Assembly (NCBI RefSeq): GCF_900100385.1
Contig: NZ_FNFC01000008.1
Span: 122,288-186,287, forward strand
From: Halovenus aranensis
Lineage (GTDB): Archaea > Halobacteriota > Halobacteria > Halobacteriales > Haloarculaceae
Reading direction: 5' to 3'
DNA length: 64,000 bases
The translations under genes and the position numbers were made by a program. The notes beneath the pieces are model-generated. The model saw nothing but the letters and a program-made list of their open reading frames with translations. It did no database searches and was not told the origin of the DNA. Position 1 is the stretch's first letter, and the number at the start of each line of letters is the position of its first letter. Shown piece by piece: positions 27,530 through 36,874 of this stretch.

Positions 27530-27620
27530 TGACGCTTCGTCTGGAGGGCCGAAGCGTCAGCGGGGACCAATTCAGGGCGGCAAGCGCCGTGCGCTTTTTC
27601 ACGCACGGTTGCTTTCCTTT
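27530..27620 (+). ncRNA. candidate structured small RNA (two hairpins)
   Basis: Hairpin 1 pairs 27530-27539 with 27550-27559 (10 bp, 10-base loop containing GGAGG). Hairpin 2 pairs CCGTGCG (27587-27593) with CGCACGG (27602-27608). It extends after a three-base bulge through GCAA/TTGC (27580-27583, 27609-27612) and further imperfect pairs out to 27574 and 27618. T-rich tracts follow (27613-27627), as at archaeal transcript ends. No open frame explains the region. I do not recognise a known RNA family. The rest of 27474-27726 shows no gene. Confidence 0.45.
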
Positions 27621-27726
27621 CCGTTTTCACACGCGACAGCCACAGATACGTGCGACAGCAGTCAGTACACTCCTCAGCCACAGCGCTGTTGCGTATCAGA
27701 GTATCGTCGGGAGGAACGTCGCGCGC

Positions 27727-28773
27727 TCAGTCGTCTGCCATCGCGACGACGTCGTCGAAAAACGACAGCGAATCGTGCGGGCCGGGATTTGCTTCGGGGT
27801 GGTACTGTCGAGTGATGATGTCGAGGTCGTCGTTGTCGAGTCCTTCTGGCGTGTCGTCGTTGACGTTCACCTGGGTCACTTCGAGGGTATCGCCGGGGTC
27901 GGCGACCGTGTAGCCGTGGTTTTGGGTCGTCATCACGACCTGTCCGCTGCGCAGGTCGCGAACCGGCTGATTGACGCCGCGGTGACCGAACTCCATCTTC
28001 TCGGTGCGGCCACCGAGCGCGTTCGCGACGACCTGCTGGCCGAGACAGATACCGGCGAGCGGAACGTCACCTACCAGAGCGTCGACGACCTCGCCGGCCT
28101 GCTCGAAGTTCTCCGGGTCACCCGGTCCGTTCGAGATAAAGAGAACGTCCGGGTCGACAGATTCCACGTCGGCGACAGAAGCGTTGTAGGGAAGCGCGTA
28201 GACGGTGGCGTCGCGTTCGACCAGTGAGTCGATGATAGAACCCTTCGCGCCACAGTCGACCAGTGCCACGCGGGGACCGTCACCTGCCTCGTTGTGGACG
28301 GTTGGACCGTCGACAGAGACCTGTGCGCCAATCTCCGTGTGGTCGGACATGTGCTCACACTGGTCTAACTGTTCGAGGGCGTCTTCGCGCGTCGCGTCCG
28401 GCCCGGCAGCGATGCCCGCTCGCATCGCCCCCTCGTCACGAATCTCGGTGACGATATCTCGCGTGTCGAGGTGGTCGATTGCCGGAACGTCTTCTTCGTG
28501 GAGCCACGACGCCACGTCTTCGGTCATCTCTCTTGCCAGGACGCCACGTGGATGGACCCTGTCAGATTCGAACCGCTCTTTGCGGACGCCGTAGTTCCCG
28601 ATAAGCGGATACGAGAACGTCAGCAACTGTTCCTCGTAACTCGGGTCGGTGAGGCTCTCCTCATAACCCGTGTACGCTGTCGTGAACACCAGTTCACCGC
28701 GTGTCGTTCCCGGCGAACGCGCACGCGCTTCGATTACGCGGTCCCCCTCGATGGCGACGAACGCATCAGTCAT
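27727..28773 (-). CDS. carA: carbamoyl-phosphate synthase small (glutaminase) subunit
   Basis: Hydrolyses glutamine and passes ammonia to CarB for carbamoyl phosphate (arginine and pyrimidines). The 348-residue protein has the nucleophile in GICLGQQVVANALGG and the catalytic His-Glu in RQYHPEANPGP. The N-terminal domain carries GELVFTTAYTGYEESLTDPSY. carB is not adjacent in the window. It diverges from an Lrp-type regulator with a repeat-rich promoter between them. Confidence 0.95.
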   Translation of the reverse strand: MTDAFVAIEGDRVIEARARSPGTTRGELVFTTAYTGYEESLTDPSYEEQLLTFSYPLIGNYGVRKERFESDRVHPRGVLAREMTEDVASWLHEEDVPAIDHLDTRDIVTEIRDEGAMRAGIAAGPDATREDALEQLDQCEHMSDHTEIGAQVSVDGPTVHNEAGDGPRVALVDCGAKGSIIDSLVERDATVYALPYNASVADVESVDPDVLFISNGPGDPENFEQAGEVVDALVGDVPLAGICLGQQVVANALGGRTEKMEFGHRGVNQPVRDLRSGQVVMTTQNHGYTVADPGDTLEVTQVNVNDDTPEGLDNDDLDIITRQYHPEANPGPHDSLSFFDDVVAMADD

Positions 28774-28800
28774 TACGAGATGCGTACGAAAGACCCGTTC

Positions 28801-28838
28801 ATAAACGTTGCTTTCGAAATTCAGTTACGAAATTCGTA
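28801..28838. promoter_or_regulatory. carA promoter with a repeated operator-like motif
   Basis: The carA TATA box (GTTTAT on the minus strand, 28801-28806) lies 30 bases before its ATG. Immediately upstream are two direct copies of CGAAATTC (28815-28822 and 28828-28835). The second is inside a perfect inverted repeat TACGAA-A-TTCGTA (28826-28838). The placement suits control of both carA and the divergent Lrp gene. Confidence 0.5.
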
Positions 28839-28875
28839 GCGTTGAAGTGCCGGCTCACAGAAGGTACACATCTCG

Positions 28876-29289
28876 ATGGACGAACTCGACCGCGAGATTC
28901 TGGATATCCTCCGCCGAGACGCACGAACACCGTATACGGAGATAGCCGAACAGGTCGGTACGTCGGAGGGAACGATTCGCAACCGCGTCGAGGGGATGGT
29001 CGAATCTGGGGTCATCGAACGGTTCACCGTGGCGACGCGGACGGGGAACGTCAAAGCAATGATAGAGATTACCGTCGACGTTGACGTACACACCGGCGGA
29101 TTGACAGAGCAGATGGCCAAATGGGAGGAAGTCGATTTCGTCTGGCAGGTTTCGGGTGAGGAGGATATCGTTCTCGTCGTCGATACGACGGACACACGGG
29201 GACTCAACGACCTGATTTCACGCGCCCGCGAGATGGAAGAGGTCATGAGTACCACGACACAGCTGATTCTCGACGAGTGGCGCGGCTAG
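28876..29289 (+). CDS. Lrp/AsnC family transcriptional regulator
   Basis: A 137-residue protein. The N-terminal winged HTH (about 1-50) starts MDELDREILDILRRDAR and has recognition-helix residues TSEGTIRNRV. The C-terminal RAM ligand domain (about 60-135) includes VSGEEDIVLVVDT. The divergent position opposite carA, with a shared repeat in between, suggests that it senses an amino acid such as glutamine and controls carA and itself; the ligand is inference. Confidence 0.9.
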   Translation: MDELDREILDILRRDARTPYTEIAEQVGTSEGTIRNRVEGMVESGVIERFTVATRTGNVKAMIEITVDVDVHTGGLTEQMAKWEEVDFVWQVSGEEDIVLVVDTTDTRGLNDLISRAREMEEVMSTTTQLILDEWRG

Positions 29290-29293
29290 GGTC

Positions 29294-30121
29294 TTACCGG
29301 GCACGTTCGCGCTGCCCGTCGACGACCTCGTAGGTGACGTTGTGTTCCCGGAGCGTGTCGGTGTGTGCTGAGAGGCGGTCGGCCACCGTGAGGAGGAGAA
29401 CATCCAGACCCTTCTGTGCCGCTTCACGGACGGCGTCGACGGTCCCGAACTGAATGTCTGGCGAGTGGTCGGCCCTGTGAGCCACGGCGACGGCTTCGAT
29501 GCCGGCGGTCGCCACCAGGTCGTGTGCGTCTGCGTGCTCGGCGACGATGTCTGTGGCGACCTGCCCGCTCCCGCCGTTCTGGACGGTTGGGACCGAGACG
29601 ACCGTCACCGTTCCGAGTTCGTAGTCGACGACTCCCTCGAAGTCGGTGAGGCCAACGTCTTCGTCGGCACTGGCGTCCGTTACCGCGACCGCGGTTGCGT
29701 CACCTACCTCGCCTGGGGTCGCGTGGAGGTAGCCGTCTCGCATCGTCAGCGAGACTCGCTCGCCCTCCTCGATAGCGCCGGTGGCGATGGCCGTCTCCAC
29801 GTCCACCCTGCCGATTATCTCCTCAGACACGTGACTGGCAAACGCCTCCAGTGCGTCGGTCTCGGAGATGAGCCAGTCGACGCCCTCCTTTGTGACCTCG
29901 TAGCGGCCCCGACCGCGCTTGTCGACGTAGTCGTCGTCGACGAGTTCCTGCAGATAGTTGCTCACGGCCTGTGAAGTAACGCCAATTGTGTCGGCGATTT
30001 CCTGCTGGCTGACCGCCGGCTGACGCTCGGCAATCTCGACGAGAATCTGATACTTCGTCGCGTTTCGCTTGCTCTGGAGGACTGCCGAGTGGCGGTCCGC
30101 AGGGATATCGTCGACCATCAT
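29294..30121 (-). CDS. HTH transcriptional regulator with DUF7839-like C-terminal domain
   Basis: A 275-residue protein. Residues 20-85 form a winged helix of MarR/Lrp-like type (QQEIADTIGVTSQAVSNYLQELVDDDYVDKRG). The C-terminal part (about 100-265) has alternating strands and resembles a ligand- or nucleotide-binding domain found with this HTH in haloarchaea. The targets are unknown. The first two codons are both ATG. An inverted repeat touches the start, suggesting autoregulation. Confidence 0.75.
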   Translation of the reverse strand: MMVDDIPADRHSAVLQSKRNATKYQILVEIAERQPAVSQQEIADTIGVTSQAVSNYLQELVDDDYVDKRGRGRYEVTKEGVDWLISETDALEAFASHVSEEIIGRVDVETAIATGAIEEGERVSLTMRDGYLHATPGEVGDATAVAVTDASADEDVGLTDFEGVVDYELGTVTVVSVPTVQNGGSGQVATDIVAEHADAHDLVATAGIEAVAVAHRADHSPDIQFGTVDAVREAAQKGLDVLLLTVADRLSAHTDTLREHNVTYEVVDGQRERAR

Positions 30122-30136
30122 CTCGATAGTTCGAGA
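30121..30136. promoter_or_regulatory. inverted repeat at the start of the HTH regulator gene
   Basis: TCTCGA (30121-30126) and TCGAGA (30131-30136) form a perfect 6-bp inverted repeat with a 4-base spacer, touching the first ATG. In a leaderless gene this is the transcription start, where a bound regulator would block RNA polymerase. The rest of 30137-30287 shows no gene. Confidence 0.4.
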
Positions 30137-30287
30137 GAGCTGTACAAGTGTGTTTTCCTACTGTCGGCAGAACTGGATGCTACAGAGGCGATGCGGCGAC
30201 GACAACAAGCCAGGTTTCTACGTTGCAACCTCGGTTTGGTCTGATTGCCACTCAGATTGTGTACGCCGTATAATACTGTAAACAGAA

Positions 30288-31196
30288 TCAGTCGGGTTCG
30301 TCGAACATACCGGTAGTCATATATCGCTCGCCAGAGTCCCAGAAGACGGTGACGACGAGGGGGTTCGTTCGCTCCTGGCGGAGTCGGCGCGCCACGCGTT
30401 TGGCACCGAGTAGAGACGCACCGGAGGACTGTCCGACGAGGATGCCCTCCTCTCTGGCGAGTCTGCGACACTCGGCCTCTGCGCGCTCGATTCCGACGGT
30501 CTCGACGCCGTCGAGTAGGTCCGTGTCGAGGTTCTCGCTCACGAACCCAGGACCCATTCCCTGGAAGTCGTCATCACCCGGCTCGTCGCCCGACAACACG
30601 GCGTTTTCCACAGGCTCGACGCCGACAACAGTCGCGTCCGGATATGCCTCGGTAATGCGCCGCCCGATGCCGGTTATCGTGCCACCCGTTCCGACTCCGG
30701 CGACGAGTGCATCGACCGGACGGTCGACCTGTTCGAGTACTTCGATGCCGGTGGTCTGGTAGTGTATCTCCGGGTTCGCCGGGTTCTCGAACTGGTGCAT
30801 GCCGACGTATCCGTCACGGCTCTCCAGTTTTGCCACACGCTCTCGCGCCGCGGAGATGTCGCCCTCCACGAGTTCGATATCTGCGCCGTATGCCGTCATC
30901 AGCTGCCGGCGCTCGGGCGACCGCGACTCGGGCATCACGAGCCGAATGTCGTATCCCTTCGCTGCGGCGACCATAGCCAGCCCGATGCCGGTGTTACCGC
31001 TGGTCGGTTCGACGATAGTGTCCCCGGGACTCAGTTCGCCGCGCTCTTCTGCACGCTCTATCATCGCGATTGCCGGTCTGGCTTTGGCCGAGCCGCCCGG
31101 ATTGAGTGACTCGATTTTTGCCGCAATCGTCGTCTCTTCCGGGCTGTCGACGCTCACCAGTGGCGAGCCGAGCGTCTCCAGTATCGATTTGTTCAC
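30288..31196 (-). CDS. PLP-dependent cysteine synthase / CBS-like enzyme
   Basis: Beta-replacement PLP enzyme that probably makes cysteine from (acetyl)serine and sulfide. The 302-residue protein has the PLP Lys in NPGGSAKARPA (the usual motif is GGS-x-KDR, so the Asp is replaced by Ala). It also has the asparagine loop PTSGNTGIG, the phosphate loop GVGTGGTITG and GQSSGAS near the C-terminus. Whether the donor is O-acetylserine or O-phosphoserine cannot be told. It diverges from a thioredoxin-like gene. Confidence 0.88.
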   Translation of the reverse strand: MNKSILETLGSPLVSVDSPEETTIAAKIESLNPGGSAKARPAIAMIERAEERGELSPGDTIVEPTSGNTGIGLAMVAAAKGYDIRLVMPESRSPERRQLMTAYGADIELVEGDISAARERVAKLESRDGYVGMHQFENPANPEIHYQTTGIEVLEQVDRPVDALVAGVGTGGTITGIGRRITEAYPDATVVGVEPVENAVLSGDEPGDDDFQGMGPGFVSENLDTDLLDGVETVGIERAEAECRRLAREEGILVGQSSGASLLGAKRVARRLRQERTNPLVVTVFWDSGERYMTTGMFDEPD

Positions 31197-31314
31197 TAGT
31201 CTGTACTCCGTTACTCACGGTTAAATACGCGGTGGCTGCGGTAGGTACTGACGCCGCCCCGAAGGTGTTACCGACAAGCGACAGCATAAGGACTGTCGAA
31301 CTGAAAGAACAGCT

Positions 31315-31689
31315 ATGGCACTCACCACACTCGAACCCAATCCGGCCTGGGCGGAAGGCGCACACGAGGAGACTGTCGACGTGCTCGCTGCACACGCCGA
31401 GGACCTCGATTTCAAGGTCTGGGCTGGCGACTGGTGTCCCGACTGCCGGTCACAGCTTCCCGACTTCGCCGCGGCGCTGGCGGCTGCATCGGTTCCCGAA
31501 GACAGCGTCCACCAGTACGAACTCGACACCGACAAGCAAGGGCCTGGCGTCGAGGAGTACGATATCGAGTTGATTCCGACGGTCGTGGTCGAACACGACG
31601 GCGAGGAGGTGTGTCGGTTCGTCGAGAGCGAAGGGACGCCGATTGCGGTCTATCTGGCAGAACAGCTCAAGGTAAAACTGGGCGACTGA
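31315..31689 (+). CDS. thioredoxin-like protein with CPDC active site
   Basis: A 124-residue cytosolic thioredoxin fold. The redox site is WAGDWCPDCRSQ (about residues 36-47) and the cis-Pro is in ELIPTVVV (about 89-96). The CPDC dipeptide is unusual for thioredoxin (CGPC) but occurs in archaeal redoxins. The gene ends three bases from the convergent YyaL-type gene. Confidence 0.85.
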   Translation: MALTTLEPNPAWAEGAHEETVDVLAAHAEDLDFKVWAGDWCPDCRSQLPDFAAALAAASVPEDSVHQYELDTDKQGPGVEEYDIELIPTVVVEHDGEEVCRFVESEGTPIAVYLAEQLKVKLGD

Positions 31690-31691
31690 GT

Positions 31692-33809
31692 TTAGAGCAT
31701 GTGCTCCGACCACGCCAGCGCCGTCGAGAGCTGATTTCGCGGCGGCGAGCAGGTCCGAGCCCGACAGACGTAGGCGGTCTTGTGGTCCAGTCGGGCGTCG
31801 CGGTCGGCCCAGATTGGCGGGTCCTCGTCGAGTCCGAGCTCGTCGAGCCACGTCCCGTACTCTTCCTCGTCGATTGGCCGCCAGGCGATAATTCGTGACC
31901 CGAGATACCGCTCCTCGAACTCGTCGAGCCACGCCTCGGGCCTGTCGTCGGTGACGAGTGTCGCCTCCAGGGTCCCGGAGGTCACTGTGTCGGCCGCCAG
32001 CGTCAGCGAGGCGTGCTGCAGGGGATTCGCTTTGACGTTGTTGCCTTGCGTCTCGACGACCGCCGTCGCGATGTCCGCGAACCGATTGTCGGTCCGGAAG
32101 TGGTCGAGTTTGGCGAGCAGTTCCGTGGCGACGCCGATACTCGACGGGGTCGACTGGTCGGTCAGCTCCTGTGGCCGAGTAATCAGCGACTCGCCGTCGC
32201 TGGGGGTATAATAAATCGTCTCGGTCTCAGGGTCGTAGAACTCGCGTTCGATAGCTTCCGCGAGGTCCATCGTCACTGAGAGCCACCGGGGGTCTCTGGT
32301 CGCCTGGAACAGCTCGAAGGTGCCAGCGGCCAAAAACGCGTAGTCGTCGAGATAGCCGTCTATCTTGGTCACGCCGTCTTTATATCGGCGCGTAAGCCGT
32401 TTCGCATCGTCGTCCCAGAGGGTATCGAGGACGAACTCCGCGGCCGCGATTGCCGGCTCGGCGTATGCCTCATCGAGGACGAGTGCCGTGGTTCCGAAAG
32501 CCCGAATCATCAGGCCGTTCCAGCTCGCCAGCACCTTCTCGTCGCGGCGCGGTCGGGCCCGCTCGTCACGTCGCTGTGCGACCTGCTGGCGCGCTCTGTC
32601 GAGGGCCTCTTTTACCGCCTCGTCCGTCATCTCGTATTTGTCTGCCAGCGAGTCGAGCGAGCGGTCGAACGTCAGGACGGTCGACCCCTCGAAGTTGCCA
32701 CGCTCGGTGACGCCGTAGCGGGCACAGAACAGTTCGGCGTCTGTGTCGTCGTCGACTGCGGCGCGGACCTCCTCGGGGGTCCAGACGTAGTACGCCCCCT
32801 CCTCGCGGTCGCCGTCCTCGTTCTCGCTCTGTGCATCGAGCGTGGCGAAAAAGCCACCGTCGTCGTGTGTTAGCTCGCGCTCGACGAAATCGAGTGTCTC
32901 CCGTGTGACGGTCGCGTACCGCTCTTTACCCGTCGCCTGATAGCCCGCCAGGTACGCTCGGGAGAGTTCGGCGTTGTCGTACAGCATCTTCTCGAAGTGT
33001 GGCACCGTCCAGTCGCGGTCAGTCGCGTACCGGTGGAACCCACCGCCGATGTGGTCGTACATCCCGCCGTTCGCCATCGCGTCCAGCGTCTCCTCGACGA
33101 CATCGAGATAGGCGTCGCGGTCGGTCCGCTGGTGGGCTCGCAACAGGTGGTGGAGTCTGCCCGCCTGTGGGAACTTCGGCCCTGACCCCCAGCCGCCGTA
33201 CTCGCGGTCGGCGGCTCTGACCGCCGCCTTCGCCGCCTGTTCGACGACATCCTCATCGGGTTCGTGGGGCTGGTCCGGAACGGTTTCGAGTTCGCCCTCG
33301 ACTGCCTCGGTCCACTGCTCTGCGCGGTCTTCCATCTCGGTGCGCTCCTCGGGGTCGTTCCAGGAGGTCGTGATGTCTTCGAGCAGTTCGAGAAAACCGG
33401 GGGTACCACGGCGTGATTCTCGCGGGAAGTAGGTCCCGACGTAGAATGGCTTCTGGTCGGGCGTCAGCCAGACCGACAGCGGCCAACCACCTCGTCCGCT
33501 GACCTGCTGGCAGAGCGTCTGGTAGATGCGGTCGACGTCGGGTCTCTCCTCGCGGTCGACTTTGATTGGGACGAAGTTCTCGTTGAGCACGTCGGCGACG
33601 GCTTCGTCGTCGAAGCTCTCGTCGGCCATCACGTGACACCAGTGACAGGCCGAGTACCCCACCGAGAGAAAGATGGGTACGTCGCGTTCTCTGGCCTCCT
33701 CCAGGGCCCGGTCGTCCCAGGGCTGCCAGTGCACTGGGTTGTCGGCGTGAGCGCGGAGGTAGGGGCTCTCTTCGTCGTCCAGCCGATTCCTGCCCGCTGT
33801 TTCTGTCAT
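31692..33809 (-). CDS. YyaL/SSP411-type protein (thioredoxin-like domain plus alpha/alpha barrel)
   Basis: A 705-residue protein of the DUF255 family. The N-terminal thioredoxin-like domain (about 1-165) has the family motif SVGYSACHWCHVM with a CHWC pair. The rest resembles a six-hairpin glycosidase-type barrel, e.g. GGMYDHIGGGFHRY, WTVPHFEKMLYDNA and ASWNGLMIRAF. The function is unclear in all organisms; N-acylglucosamine epimerase-like activity has been suggested for the barrel. Confidence 0.9.
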   Translation of the reverse strand: MTETAGRNRLDDEESPYLRAHADNPVHWQPWDDRALEEARERDVPIFLSVGYSACHWCHVMADESFDDEAVADVLNENFVPIKVDREERPDVDRIYQTLCQQVSGRGGWPLSVWLTPDQKPFYVGTYFPRESRRGTPGFLELLEDITTSWNDPEERTEMEDRAEQWTEAVEGELETVPDQPHEPDEDVVEQAAKAAVRAADREYGGWGSGPKFPQAGRLHHLLRAHQRTDRDAYLDVVEETLDAMANGGMYDHIGGGFHRYATDRDWTVPHFEKMLYDNAELSRAYLAGYQATGKERYATVTRETLDFVERELTHDDGGFFATLDAQSENEDGDREEGAYYVWTPEEVRAAVDDDTDAELFCARYGVTERGNFEGSTVLTFDRSLDSLADKYEMTDEAVKEALDRARQQVAQRRDERARPRRDEKVLASWNGLMIRAFGTTALVLDEAYAEPAIAAAEFVLDTLWDDDAKRLTRRYKDGVTKIDGYLDDYAFLAAGTFELFQATRDPRWLSVTMDLAEAIEREFYDPETETIYYTPSDGESLITRPQELTDQSTPSSIGVATELLAKLDHFRTDNRFADIATAVVETQGNNVKANPLQHASLTLAADTVTSGTLEATLVTDDRPEAWLDEFEERYLGSRIIAWRPIDEEEYGTWLDELGLDEDPPIWADRDARLDHKTAYVCRARTCSPPRNQLSTALAWSEHML

Positions 33810-33930
33810 AGCCTGTGTTTGACGCCACGAACAAGTAAACCTTCGACTATCGGCTCCGGAACGGCGCGGTCGGTGACAGGTTACGATACAATCTCGGCGG
33901 AGGGAACCGGCGATTTGGCGCGGCTGGCGT

Positions 33931-36726
33931 TCAGGAAACGCCGTCTTCGGCTTCGCCGTCTATTTCGGCGACGACGCGCTGGTGGAACTCCTGGAGCACG
34001 GCCGACTCGTCCTCCGCGAGAACGACATCTGAGGCCATCAGCGTCGCCAGGCCAAAGGCTTTCGGCGTCGGCGAGTCGACCCGGGTCGTTTCCACGGTCA
34101 CGTCACCGGCCTGAATCGCCTGCAACACCTCGACGATGCCCGCTATGTTGAGTTTGTCTTCGAGAATCTCCCGGTAGGTTTCCTCGATGACCGCGAACTC
34201 GGCGAGGTCCTCGGCGAAGCCGAGCAACATCTCGCTGTTTACCTGCTGTTCGCTCGCGGATTTCTCGTAGCCTTTGTACCGTTTCAGAATCATCAGCGCC
34301 CGCGTGGCGTTGATGCGGAAATACCGCTGGAGCAGGTCGGTCCCTTCCAGACTCGACCGAAGGGTACCCCGGGCTTCCCAGGGGTCGATATTCTCCAGCA
34401 GACCGGCGAGGTCGACTTTCCGGTTCAGTGGCAGCGACAGCGTAAAGCCGTGGTCGGCGACGGCGACTGTCACGTTCGCGTTGACCTGCTGGGCGCACTC
34501 GTAGGCGAGCAGGCGAGAGAAGCCGTCGTTGAACCGCCGGCCGTAGTTCGAGTGGACGTAGTAACGGCGCTCGTATTCCTCGTGGTCCATCTCCTCCTCG
34601 ATGACGAGCCGGCGGTCCGTGCTCACGCTCTCGGCACCGGCGTACCGTCGCTGCTGGTCGAACATCTGCGTGATTGCCTGGACGCTGTTCTCGTCGAGGG
34701 GGAACTCCCGGAGCCACAGGCGGGCCGCCGACCGGCCTCCCTCCGCGAGCCTGTCGAGCAGGTCGCGCTGGAAGGCGAGAATCTCTCTGCCGAGGTCGTA
34801 CGACAGCGGCAGACGCTCGGAGAACCACGAGGGCACCGTCGGCCGTGCGCTCGTCCGGTCGACGTACACCTTCGACCCGCGGCGGTAGCGGTACTCGAAT
34901 CGGTTCCCGCCGAGGACGAACACGTCGCCGGATTCGAGCGTGTCGAGGTATTCCTCGTCGAGGTTGCCGACCCACTCCTCGCCCTGCCGGGTGAACACGT
35001 CGCAGGTAAACGAGTCCGGAATGGTTCCGATGTTAGTCATGTAGATGACCCGCGCGAGCCGACCCCGTTTGCCGATGAGCGGCTCTCCGACCGGGTACTC
35101 GTCGTAGTGATACTCGCCGTCTGGCGGGTCGTTTGTGTCTCGCCAGATTTTCGCGTAGACGTTCTTGTCCTCCATTCCCTCGTAGTCGGCGGTGAGATAC
35201 CGACAGAGTTGCTCCCAGTCTTCGTCGTCGTAGGTCCGGAACGGGTACGCTGACTGCAAAATACGGCGTATCTCTGTCTCCGGGCGCGGCCCGTTGATTG
35301 CCATGCCGTAGACCTGCTGTGTGGCCACGTCTTGGGCGTTCTCGGGGACGAACACCCGGTCGACGAAACCCTCCTCTGCTTTCTTCAGCATGACGGCACA
35401 CTCGACGAGTTCGTCGCGGTCGAGCGCGACGACCCGGCCGGTGACGGTCTCGCCGAGCTGGTGGCCCGCGCGGCCGACCCGCTGGAGCAACGCGGCGACG
35501 GATTTCGGCGAGCCGACCTGGACGACGAGGTCGAGGTGTGGCATGTCGATGCCGAGTTCGAGCGACGTGGAGGTGGTCACGACATCGAGCGTGCCCGCCT
35601 TCAGCGACTCCTCGATTTCCTGGCGGCGCTCTTTCGAGAGACTGCCGTGGTGACAGCCGGAGTTCGACTCGTCGTAGTCGTCGTAGCGCTCACGAAGGTT
35701 GTGGAGGACGCGCTCTGCGCCCGAGCGCGTGTTCGTGAACACGAGCGTGTTCGTGTGGTCCTGTATCAGCTCGTGGAGTTCGGTGTAAAACCGCTCGTTG
35801 ACCACGCCAGACGGCGTGTTGACGAGGTCGTCGGTCGGACAGGAGAGTTCGATATCGAACTCCCGGACGAAGCGCGTGTCGACCAGTTCGTACTCCCGTG
35901 GCGTCCATCCATCTCCGTTGAGGGCCGCCTGCTCGTGGTCACAGCCGACGAGGAACTCGGCCACCGTCTCCAGTGGCTCGACCGTCGCGGAACACCCGAT
36001 TCGTGTCGGCGAGCCGTTGGCCAGTGCCTCCAGTCGTTCGAGCGAGACCGACAGGTGCGTCCCGCGTTTGTTTTCGGCGAGGCTGTGAATCTCGTCGACG
36101 ATGACGTACTCCACGGTGCGGAGTTTCTCGCGGAACTTCGGCGAGTTCAGCAGGATAGCGAGCGTCTCCGGGGTCGTATTCAGGATATGCGGCGTCTCTT
36201 CGAGCATCGCCTGTCGCTCGCTGTCGTCGGTATCGCCGTGTCTGATAGCGTGGCGAATGTCCACGTTCTCGCCCCGTTCGTCGAGTTTCTCTGTGATGCC
36301 CGCGAGTGGAACGTCGAGATTCCGGTGGATGTCGTTTGCCAGTGACTTCAGCGGCGACACGTAGAGACAATAGACACTGTTTTCGAGCCCGTCGCCGGTC
36401 CGGTCGCGCTCGAACAGTTCGTTGATGATGCCTGTAAACGCCGATAGCGTCTTGCCGCTGCCGGTCGGCGAGCAGATGAGTGCGTTCGTCCCCTCGTCGA
36501 TGAGTGGGATGGCTTCTTTCTGTGGCGGCGTAAAGAATCCCCTGTTCTGGGCGACGAACTCGCCGAACTGCTCGACCCACCACTCCTGGACGACGGGTTC
36601 GAGCAAAGAGAGAACGTATCCGTCGTCGATATCAGCCGTCGGGTCGACGCCGGCCGCCGCGAGGTCGACGGCCAGTTCGGCCGAGTCGAACGGCTCCTCG
36701 TCTCCGAGTTTTTCTGCGTCTCCCAT
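33931..36726 (-). CDS. lhr: Lhr-family superfamily 2 ATP-dependent helicase
   Basis: A 931-residue DNA/RNA helicase of the Lhr-core type. Walker A is SPTGSGKT (86-93), motif II is VDEIH near residue 210, and motif VI is LLQRVGRAGHQLGE around 415. A winged helix and the Lhr-specific C-terminal domain follow (to 931). The family acts in DNA repair and fork remodelling. The 120 bases between this gene and the YyaL gene show nothing. Confidence 0.9.
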   Translation of the reverse strand: MGDAEKLGDEEPFDSAELAVDLAAAGVDPTADIDDGYVLSLLEPVVQEWWVEQFGEFVAQNRGFFTPPQKEAIPLIDEGTNALICSPTGSGKTLSAFTGIINELFERDRTGDGLENSVYCLYVSPLKSLANDIHRNLDVPLAGITEKLDERGENVDIRHAIRHGDTDDSERQAMLEETPHILNTTPETLAILLNSPKFREKLRTVEYVIVDEIHSLAENKRGTHLSVSLERLEALANGSPTRIGCSATVEPLETVAEFLVGCDHEQAALNGDGWTPREYELVDTRFVREFDIELSCPTDDLVNTPSGVVNERFYTELHELIQDHTNTLVFTNTRSGAERVLHNLRERYDDYDESNSGCHHGSLSKERRQEIEESLKAGTLDVVTTSTSLELGIDMPHLDLVVQVGSPKSVAALLQRVGRAGHQLGETVTGRVVALDRDELVECAVMLKKAEEGFVDRVFVPENAQDVATQQVYGMAINGPRPETEIRRILQSAYPFRTYDDEDWEQLCRYLTADYEGMEDKNVYAKIWRDTNDPPDGEYHYDEYPVGEPLIGKRGRLARVIYMTNIGTIPDSFTCDVFTRQGEEWVGNLDEEYLDTLESGDVFVLGGNRFEYRYRRGSKVYVDRTSARPTVPSWFSERLPLSYDLGREILAFQRDLLDRLAEGGRSAARLWLREFPLDENSVQAITQMFDQQRRYAGAESVSTDRRLVIEEEMDHEEYERRYYVHSNYGRRFNDGFSRLLAYECAQQVNANVTVAVADHGFTLSLPLNRKVDLAGLLENIDPWEARGTLRSSLEGTDLLQRYFRINATRALMILKRYKGYEKSASEQQVNSEMLLGFAEDLAEFAVIEETYREILEDKLNIAGIVEVLQAIQAGDVTVETTRVDSPTPKAFGLATLMASDVVLAEDESAVLQEFHQRVVAEIDGEAEDGVS

Positions 36727-36874
36727 CCTCTGGTCGAGAGGTAGGACTGGAGTGCCTTGGTCGTTTGGGAGCCAGCCGTCGACTCAAGCTGTGGCCCGAC
36801 AGAGTGGCGATTTCACGGTTCGCGGTGCGAAACAGAGTCGGGTAGTTATTTGCGTGGAACTCCTATGGCTGGAT

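Noticed and set aside
35332..36345. 337-codon frame antisense to the helicase
   Set aside because: The helicase motifs on the other strand are complete; the antisense protein resembles nothing.
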